Shown here in pieces: positions 1 to 4,379 of a stretch of 8,049 nt of DNA (position 1 is the first letter of the stretch; the number at the start of each line of letters is the position of its first letter). This DNA comes from JBCBZH01 sp039815415. GTDB lineage: Bacteria; Bacteroidota; Rhodothermia; Rhodothermales; Rubricoccaceae. Where the stretch lies: positions 1 to 8,049 of the forward strand of contig JBCBZH010000202.1 of NCBI GenBank assembly GCA_039815415.1. Direction: 5' to 3'. The notes under the pieces are model-generated. The model was not told the origin of the DNA, searched no databases, and saw only the letters and a list, made by a program, of their open reading frames with translations. A program made the position numbers and the translations under genes.

Positions 1-1
1 G

Positions 2-1558
2 AACGGGTACGACCCCTACCGCGACGGGCTGGTGATCCGCACCACCACCATCGACAGCCGGATGCAAGCGCTGGCAACCGAGGCCCTGCAGGAACAGATG
101 GACTTCCTCAACCGGACGGTTGGCAATGGCTGGGCACGAGGAACCGGCGTCCCCTACGGCTACTGGTGGAACCGAAACAAGGCCATCGTGGACGAATACG
201 TCCAGGCCACAACGGATTTCGCGGTTCTGCGGGAGAATGGCACGAGCGCTGGGCAAGCACTGCTCGAGCTTCGCCAGAATGACGCGTTCATGGACTCGCT
301 CCGGACCATCCGGATGCGCCTCGAAGCTGGCCTCGTCGCCATCGACCCCACCTCGGGACAGGTGAAGGCCTGGGTTGGCGGACGCGACTTCACGACCGAC
401 AAATACGACCACGTCGGCACCGCACGTCGCCAGCCCGGCTCCACGTTCAAGTTGTTCGCCTACACGACCGCCTTCGACAACGGCTACTCGACGCGCTCGA
501 CTGCCCTCGACCAGCCGTTCGCGTGGGGCAACTGGCGCCCTCGAAACTCAGGTGGCGGCTATGCCGGCTGGGTCTCGCTCTCTGACGCCCTCCGCGCCTC
601 CCGAAACGTCGTCGCAGCCCGCATCACCAAGCACTTCGGGCAGGCAGAAATCGCCCGTAAGGCGTACCAGATGGGCATTCGTAGCTCCCTCGAGCTGCCG
701 GAGTTTGATGCGGATGAGTGCAAACCGTACGCCGCCGAACGAAGCGGGTGCTACGCTCGGTCCATCGCTCTGGGAACGAGTGACGTGACCCTTCTCGAGA
801 TGACGATGGCCTATGCGACGGTTGCCAACTACGGCTCCTACCACGGCCCCTCCGTGGAGGAGCCCAAGCTGGGGGGCGACGGCGTTCCGCACCACATTGT
901 GAATGCGGTGGCGCGCATCGAGAATGCCAACGGCGACATCATTGCCGACTTCACTCCAACGGAGCGCGAGGTCCTGTCGCCATCCACCGCTTACACCACG
1001 TTCACGGCCATGCGCGGTCCTCTCGGCGGCGGCGGCACCGGCACATGGCTCCGCGCCCGCTTTCCCGCCACCCGGAACCTCGATCTGGGCGGCAAGACCG
1101 GAACCACTCAGGAAAGCGCCGATGGCTGGTTCATCGCCATGTCTCCTCAGCTCGTTGTGGGCTCGTGGACGGGATTCAACGACCGCCGCATCACGTTTCA
1201 CAACATGTACTGGGGTCAAGGCGGGCACACGGCTCTCCTCAACGTGGGCGCATTCTTCCAGAAGCTCCAGACCGAGGGCGACTCGCTCATTCGCCTGGAC
1301 CCACAGGTCCGAATGGAGCGCCCTGAGGACTACGCGCCACCCAGCCGACGCGGCCAGATCGGCGGCGGACGCTACATCCCTGGTCTGGACGGCCGTTCGG
1401 GCCGAGCGAGAAGCCGGGAAAGCTCCGACGACGCCAATGCCTCCTCGTCGGATCGACCAGCTCGAGAGATCCTTGATCGGATCAACAACAGCCAACCCGC
1501 GCCTCCACCGCCCCAACCCACGCCGCAGTCTGGATCAGGCGGACGGATCGGCTGGTAG
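2..1558 (+). CDS. Class A penicillin-binding protein, C-terminal part (5'-truncated by window edge)
   Basis: Peptidoglycan synthase; the visible 518 residues hold the end of the linker and the D,D-transpeptidase domain that cross-links peptide stems in the periplasm. The frame is open to the first base of the window, and the first residues (NGYDPYRDGLVIRTT) align with an internal stretch of the complete PBP at 4380-6863, so the GTG at 32 is not the true start. Active-site motifs are complete: STFK (Ser at 440-442), SRN (599-607) and KTGTT (from 1094). Compared with the paralogue it has a longer linker segment, an insertion carrying two cysteines (DECKPY...SGCYARS) between the SxN and KTG motifs, and another insertion before the KTG region. 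The C-terminus is a low-complexity Ser/Pro/Gln-rich tail ending in GRIGW. The glycosyltransferase domain is expected upstream but not seen. Family assignment is firm; the exact subclass (PBP1A-like) is inferred. Confidence 0.93.
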   Translation, partial: NGYDPYRDGLVIRTTTIDSRMQALATEALQEQMDFLNRTVGNGWARGTGVPYGYWWNRNKAIVDEYVQATTDFAVLRENGTSAGQALLELRQNDAFMDSLRTIRMRLEAGLVAIDPTSGQVKAWVGGRDFTTDKYDHVGTARRQPGSTFKLFAYTTAFDNGYSTRSTALDQPFAWGNWRPRNSGGGYAGWVSLSDALRASRNVVAARITKHFGQAEIARKAYQMGIRSSLELPEFDADECKPYAAERSGCYARSIALGTSDVTLLEMTMAYATVANYGSYHGPSVEEPKLGGDGVPHHIVNAVARIENANGDIIADFTPTEREVLSPSTAYTTFTAMRGPLGGGGTGTWLRARFPATRNLDLGGKTGTTQESADGWFIAMSPQLVVGSWTGFNDRRITFHNMYWGQGGHTALLNVGAFFQKLQTEGDSLIRLDPQVRMERPEDYAPPSRRGQIGGGRYIPGLDGRSGRARSRESSDDANASSSDRPAREILDRINNSQPAPPPPQPTPQSGSGGRIGW

Positions 1559-1560
1559 GT

Positions 1561-1610
1561 GAGTGATGAGTACGGCAAAGCCCGTTCGGATTGACAGAGT
1601 CAAATCACTC
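1561..1610 (+). other. Inverted-repeat structure in the 3' flank of the first PBP gene
   Basis: GAGTGAT (1561-1567) is the exact reverse complement of ATCACTC (1604-1610). Immediately inside the second arm is a perfect TTGAC-AGA-GTCAA hairpin (1591-1603). Sitting two bases after the PBP stop codon, it could be an RNA 3'-end structure, but the stems are short, not very GC-rich and not followed by a T-run, so a classical intrinsic terminator is not supported. Confidence 0.35.
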
Positions 1611-1623
1611 GCACCTCTCTTGC

Positions 1624-1650
1624 CGTCATGCCTGCGAAGGCAGGCATCCA
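1624..1650. repeat. Dispersed palindromic repeat (GTCATGCCTGCGAAGGCAGG type)
   Basis: A perfect 8-bp stem, ATGCCTGC (1628-1635) with GCAGGCAT (1640-1647), closes a GAAG tetraloop, flanked by CGTC on the left and CCA on the right. From memory this matches the widespread intergenic palindrome usually written GTCATTCCCGCGAAAGCGGG, best known from Proteobacteria. Read on the minus strand it gives the tell-tale peptide WMPAFAGMT, the usual spurious translation of that repeat. It lies in the non-coding gap between the first PBP gene and sbcD. Confidence 0.7.
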
Positions 1651-1652
1651 CT

Positions 1653-1705
1653 CGTCAGCTCGAGATCCCTCGCCGCGCGCGGATTCGCGCGCACGTTGGC
1701 TGACG
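1653..1705. repeat. Nested double hairpin, part of composite intergenic repeat
   Basis: An outer perfect 7-bp inverted repeat, CGTCAGC (1653-1659) with GCTGACG (1699-1705), encloses an inner perfect 7-bp stem, GCGCGCG (1675-1681) with CGCGCGC (1686-1692), around a GATT loop. It follows directly on the GTCATGCC-type palindrome and looks like a second module of the same element. I cannot name a family for this module. It could be a small non-autonomous mobile element or an RNA structure. Confidence 0.55.
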
Positions 1706-1720
1706 CTGCCCTTCGTCTCC

Positions 1721-1800
1721 CCTCCCTCGAGAGAGGAAACGACGTAAGACGATCCTGTCAGCCCGAGCGGGCTACGCCATAAAGGGTGAGGGGGTGAAGA
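1721..1800. repeat. CT-rich block and AGCCC/GGGCT hairpin, third module of the composite repeat
   Basis: This stretch has an imperfect palindrome centred on CTCGAG (1726-1731), then AGCCC (1760-1764) pairing with GGGCT (1769-1773) around GAGC, then a G-rich GGGTGAGGGGGTGAAG run (from 1784). The CCCCCTCACCC (minus-strand) plus CTCGAGGGAGGGG combination resembles dispersed intergenic repeats often seen next to the GTCAT-type palindrome. The remainder of the 1559-1837 gap holds no gene I can support. Confidence 0.4.
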
Positions 1801-1837
1801 GACTGACTCCGTACGCATCGCCCTCCGCTCATCCCCC

Positions 1838-3103
1838 ATGAAGCTGCTTCACTGCGCAGACATCCACCTCGGGTACGAGACCCACGGACGTCTCGACCCA
1901 GCGACGGGCCTGAACTCGCGTCTGCTGGATTTCCGGCGCTCCTTCGACGCGCTGGTCGAGCACGCGCTGGCGGAAGACATCGATCTGTTTCTCTTCTGCG
2001 GCGATGCGTATCGGACGGCAGACCCGACTCCAACCCAGCAGAAGCTCTTCGCCGAGGCTCTCCGCCCCATTGCCGATTCAGGCATCCCGATTGCGATGAT
2101 TGTGGGCAACCACGACCACCCAGTCAGCTTCGGGAAAGCGTCGTCGGTCGACATCTTTGGCGTCCTCGATGGGCGGGTCGACATTTTTTCAACGCCGACG
2201 TTCCGCGCGGACGGCCAGCCCGATGGACCGATCCAGACGAAGTCGGGTCCGATTCAGCTCATTGCACTGCCGTGGCCCATCCGGTCCAAGATTCTCTCCA
2301 AGGAGGCGCATCGCGGCAAGACCCCGCATGAGATTCGCGATCTCATCGAGACACTCTACACGGACTTCGTGCGGACCTGTGCCAAGGCGGCCGATCCGAA
2401 CCTCCCCCTCGTCGTAGCCGCACACCTGACCGTGCAAGGCGCTGAACTGAGTGGTAGCGAACGGAGCAGTCTCATCGCCCACGAGCCCACGTTCACAGTC
2501 GGCCAGCTCACGCACGAACCCATCGACTACGTGGCCCTCGGGCACATCCACCGATTTCAGGACCGAAATCTGGATGCTTACGAGCGCGGCGAGGGACCTC
2601 CCGTGGTCTACTCGTCCTCCATCGAGCGGATCTCGTTCAAGGAGCACGATGCCCGCAAGGGGTTTCTGATCGTCGACATCGACCCCGGTCGCCAGCCTCG
2701 TACCCGGTATGAGTTCGTGGACACGCCAGCTCGAGTGTTTCTCCCGCTGGAGATCGACGCACGTGGACAGACGGACCCGACCGCGTTCATCCTGAGCGAG
2801 ATCGGCCGCCACAAGGTTGGCGATGCCGTCGTGCGCGTGCGCTATCAAGTGGACGAAGAGAGCGCCAGCAGTATCGATGCCGGTCGCATTCGGGACGCCC
2901 TGGCCGAGGCGAGCGTCGTGGCAGCCATCGAGCGCGACGTGGACCCGACGGAGCGCCGCAAACGAACCGTCGTGAAGCGCGACACGTCGCTCAAGGACGC
3001 GATGGAGCGCTACGTGGACCAGCACGAGTCCCTCGGGCGCATCAAGGACGAGCTGGTGATGGCCGCTCTCGAGATCGAGCAGGAGGTGGACGCAGTGGCT
3101 TAA
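1838..3103 (+). CDS. sbcD: SbcD/Mre11-family DNA exonuclease subunit
   Basis: Mn2+-dependent calcineurin-like phosphoesterase; with the ATPase SbcC (Rad50-type) it cleaves hairpins and processes DNA ends in the cytoplasm. All metal-binding motifs are present in the 421-residue protein: D8-x-H10 (ADIHLG), D56 (CGDAYR), N91-H92-D93 (VGNHDHP), H196 (AAHLTVQGA) and H236-x-H238 (GHIHRF). The GDAYR variant with TADPTPTQQ after it is typical of the branch I associate with cyanobacteria and Bacteroidota rather than the E. coli GDLFD form. Residues from about 290 form the C-terminal capping/SbcC-binding part, ending in a charged helix-like segment. Length fits the family. The start is the ATG at 1838: MKLLHCADIH is the canonical N-terminus. 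No purine-rich ribosome site precedes it. There is no sbcC next to it here; the gene is flanked by a repeat-rich gap and an unrelated small gene. Confidence 0.95.
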   Translation: MKLLHCADIHLGYETHGRLDPATGLNSRLLDFRRSFDALVEHALAEDIDLFLFCGDAYRTADPTPTQQKLFAEALRPIADSGIPIAMIVGNHDHPVSFGKASSVDIFGVLDGRVDIFSTPTFRADGQPDGPIQTKSGPIQLIALPWPIRSKILSKEAHRGKTPHEIRDLIETLYTDFVRTCAKAADPNLPLVVAAHLTVQGAELSGSERSSLIAHEPTFTVGQLTHEPIDYVALGHIHRFQDRNLDAYERGEGPPVVYSSSIERISFKEHDARKGFLIVDIDPGRQPRTRYEFVDTPARVFLPLEIDARGQTDPTAFILSEIGRHKVGDAVVRVRYQVDEESASSIDAGRIRDALAEASVVAAIERDVDPTERRKRTVVKRDTSLKDAMERYVDQHESLGRIKDELVMAALEIEQEVDAVA

Positions 3104-3131
3104 GCCCCCGCTACAGTGGCCGATCTCGGAA

Positions 3132-3161
3132 TGGAATCGAGACGCGAGAGCGGGCTATGCG
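3132..3161 (+). promoter_or_regulatory. Possible promoter for the small membrane protein gene
   Basis: TGGAAT (3132-3137) and TATGCG (3156-3161) are separated by 18 bases, and the ATG at 3183 follows 21 bases after the second box. This agrees with the layout seen before two other genes in the window, but the boxes are poor matches on their own. Confidence 0.28.
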
Positions 3162-3182
3162 CCGTGCCTCGCCCCCGTGCTC

Positions 3183-3638
3183 ATGACCGATCGCTCCCTT
3201 TTCCCCCTCGTCGCGGCCTTGATGGTCGCGTGTGCAGGCATCGCCGCCGGCATCCCGTTGTTCCTGGACGGCCAAGCCGACGCCAGACAGGCCCAGCTGG
3301 AATCCGCAGCCATGGATCTGGCGATGGATGCCATCACTTGGGCGGGCACGCCGAGCCTGATGGGCGGCGGCCAGAGCAGCGATGCCCTCACCGAGGTCTC
3401 GCTGCGTGCCCTCGGTGAGACGCCATACACCGACGCCGAGGGGGAGTTCGCGACCGCCCCAAACGCAACGATTCGCTTCCGGGCTACCGACACCGACGTG
3501 CCATACGTGGAGGCCGCTCATGCGAGCGGAGCACCTGTAGTCCGCGTGGCGATCTACGGACCGGACGCGGCCTGCCTCCAACTGATTGGGCCGGACACAA
3601 CCCTGGACACGCGTCCCGACGGCTGTTCGAGCTGGTGA
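3183..3638 (+). CDS. Small single-pass membrane protein, pseudopilin-like
   Basis: A 151-residue protein with a short N-terminal MTDRS, one hydrophobic helix (about residues 6-28, LFPLVAALMVACAGIAAGIPLFL), then an amphipathic stretch (DGQADARQAQLESAAMDLAMDAITW) and a soluble C-terminal domain. The order helix, QxQLES-type amphipathic helix, W, then a GGG turn (LMGGGQSS) recalls small pilin-like proteins I associate with Rhodothermota/Bacteroidota; this is recollection, not a search. It lacks an obvious prepilin peptidase site (no G/A followed by FTLIE). Two cysteines near the C-terminus (C139 and C148 by count) could pair. The ATG at 3183 is preferred over the GTG at 3177 because it opens the shorter, natural N-terminus; neither has a ribosome site. 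It ends 24 bases before the convergent rpmE stop. Function is unknown. Confidence 0.75.
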   Translation: MTDRSLFPLVAALMVACAGIAAGIPLFLDGQADARQAQLESAAMDLAMDAITWAGTPSLMGGGQSSDALTEVSLRALGETPYTDAEGEFATAPNATIRFRATDTDVPYVEAAHASGAPVVRVAIYGPDAACLQLIGPDTTLDTRPDGCSSW

Positions 3639-3662
3639 CCGTTCACCCGCTCGAGAACGAGG

Positions 3663-3926
3663 TTACGCCTCGGTCTCGCTCGCCGTCTCCTCGGCCTCAG
3701 CAGCAACCGCCTGCTTGGCTTGGTCGTTGCCGTAGCGCCGGCGGAACTTCTCAACGCGGCCCGCGGTGTCGACCATAGTGCGCTTGCCCGTATAGAACGG
3801 GTGGTTGGATGAGTCAACCTCAGACACGTAGGTGTCCGTGCCCATCGTCGAGCGCGTGGTGTACTCGGTGCCATCCGCGAGGCGGACGGTGATGAACGTG
3901 TAGTCGGGGTGGATATCGTTCTGCAT
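3663..3926 (-). CDS. rpmE: 50S ribosomal protein L31, cysteine-free (zinc-independent) form
   Basis: L31 sits on the large subunit and bridges it to the small-subunit head. The 87-residue product starts MQNDIHPDY, has the RSTMGT segment, and carries the diagnostic SSNHPFYTGK (about 39-48) and DTAGRVEKFRRRYG (about 53-66). These match the core of type-A L31 in length and order. The four zinc-binding cysteines of the zinc form (CxC and CxxC) are all replaced, and the protein has no cysteine at all. A roughly 20-residue Ala/Glu-rich acidic tail (QAKQAVAAEAEETASETEA) extends past the core. Its start is the ATG complementary to 3924-3926; AGGA a few bases upstream is the only purine-rich stretch near any start in the window. 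The frame stays open far upstream through the antisense of the second PBP gene, but only this part is L31. It is convergent with the gene at 3183 and divergent from 4059. Confidence 0.95.
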   Translation of the reverse strand: MQNDIHPDYTFITVRLADGTEYTTRSTMGTDTYVSEVDSSNHPFYTGKRTMVDTAGRVEKFRRRYGNDQAKQAVAAEAEETASETEA

Positions 3927-3951
3927 CGATCCTGAAGAGTCGGGAGCGCGT

Positions 3952-3970
3952 GTCTGCGCAAGGGACAGAC
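3952..3970 (-). promoter_or_regulatory. Candidate leader hairpin upstream of rpmE
   Basis: On the rpmE strand GTCTG and CAGAC form a perfect 5-bp stem around a 9-base loop, 25 bases upstream of the rpmE start. A TACCTT box lies just upstream (complement of 3975-3980), which would place the hairpin at the 5' end of the transcript. Ribosomal-protein genes, rpmE included, often have autoregulatory leaders, but this stem is short and could be chance. Confidence 0.25.
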
Positions 3971-4012
3971 CAGAAAGGTAGAGACGGCGGAGCCGGTTTT
4001 CGCCTCGCGCGT

Positions 4013-4027
4013 ACGTGTTCCTCACGT
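4013..4027. promoter_or_regulatory. Inverted repeat in the rpmE/zinc-ribbon divergent region
   Basis: ACGTG-TTCCT-CACGT is a perfect 5-bp inverted repeat with a 5-base spacer, 31 bases before the zinc-ribbon start. It could be an operator half-site pair for a dimeric regulator. The size is small enough to arise by chance. Confidence 0.22.
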
Positions 4028-4058
4028 CTTCGTGTTCGCCAGCTCGACGCCCGCCGTC

Positions 4059-4310
4059 ATGAAAATCGCCTGTCCGAAGTGCGCCTGGGAGCCCAGCGCC
4101 AGCGCGCGATGGTCGTGCTCCTGCGGGCACACATGGAATACGTTCGACACCGGCGGGCAATGCCCGGCCTGCCACACCATCTGGAAAGACACCCAGTGCC
4201 TCGCATGTCTCCGCTGGTCCCGCCACCATGATTGGTATCACGATTTGCCCCCGGTAGATGCGCTGCTCGAGGACATCGGCGTGTCCGAACCTGTACAGGG
4301 AGACCGATAA
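4059..4310 (+). CDS. Small double zinc-ribbon protein, conserved hypothetical
   Basis: The 83-residue protein is built from two predicted zinc ribbons: C5-x2-C8 with C20-x-C22, and C35-x2-C38 with C47-x2-C50. Between them lies the motif GHTWNTFDTGGQCPAC and after them RWSRHHDWY, then a short acidic tail. I recall similar small proteins (MKI-CPKC-W-P-...-GH-WNTFDTGG) as conserved hypotheticals in Bacteroidota; no function is established to my knowledge. All eight cysteines are intact, so it likely binds two zinc ions in the cytoplasm (no signal peptide or membrane segment). The ATG at 4059 gives the expected MKIACPKC start; the in-frame GTG at 4032 would add nine unlikely residues. It is divergent from the zinc-free L31 gene, with 132 bases between them, and is followed after 69 bases by the PBP gene. 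Confidence 0.85.
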   Translation: MKIACPKCAWEPSASARWSCSCGHTWNTFDTGGQCPACHTIWKDTQCLACLRWSRHHDWYHDLPPVDALLEDIGVSEPVQGDR

Positions 4311-4331
4311 GCCAGGGCTTCGCGATCGGGT

Positions 4332-4361
4332 TTGAAGCCGAGTCGGCTGTGCCGATACTCT
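4332..4361 (+). promoter_or_regulatory. Likely promoter of the complete PBP gene
   Basis: TTGAAG (4332-4337) and TACTCT (4356-4361) are 18 bases apart, with the ATG at 4380 only 18 bases after the second box. The TTG of the first box is also an in-frame start candidate; if this is a promoter, that start would not be transcribed, which favours 4380. Confidence 0.42.
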
Positions 4362-4379
4362 ACCGTCGTCTCCCACCTT

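Noticed and set aside
548..1516. A 322-codon open frame on the minus strand
   Set aside because: It is fully antisense to the first PBP gene, whose STFK, SRN and KTG motifs are intact; the antisense product shows no recognisable domain.
1591..1619. TTGACA at 1591 as a -35 promoter box for a transcript toward sbcD
   Set aside because: At 16-18 bases downstream there is only CT-rich sequence with no -10-like box, and the TTGAC is better explained as an arm of the TTGAC-AGA-GTCAA hairpin.
1591..1839. Short open frames on both strands in the gap before sbcD
   Set aside because: They translate the palindromic repeat (minus-strand WMPAFAGMT), a well-known spurious peptide, and have no start context or conserved domain.
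2189..3025. A 278-codon open frame opposite sbcD
   Set aside because: It lies entirely inside sbcD, whose seven metal ligands are all in place; composition is that of a shadow frame.
3639..3662. Possible bidirectional terminator between the convergent genes
   Set aside because: CGTTC and GAACG (3640-3644 and 3655-3659) can pair, but the stem is only five bases and no T-runs flank it, so it is too weak to annotate.
4332..4379. Upstream TTG start for the complete PBP, adding 16 residues
   Set aside because: The TTG overlaps the likely promoter box, there is no ribosome site, and the ATG at 4380 gives a normal cytoplasmic N-terminus.
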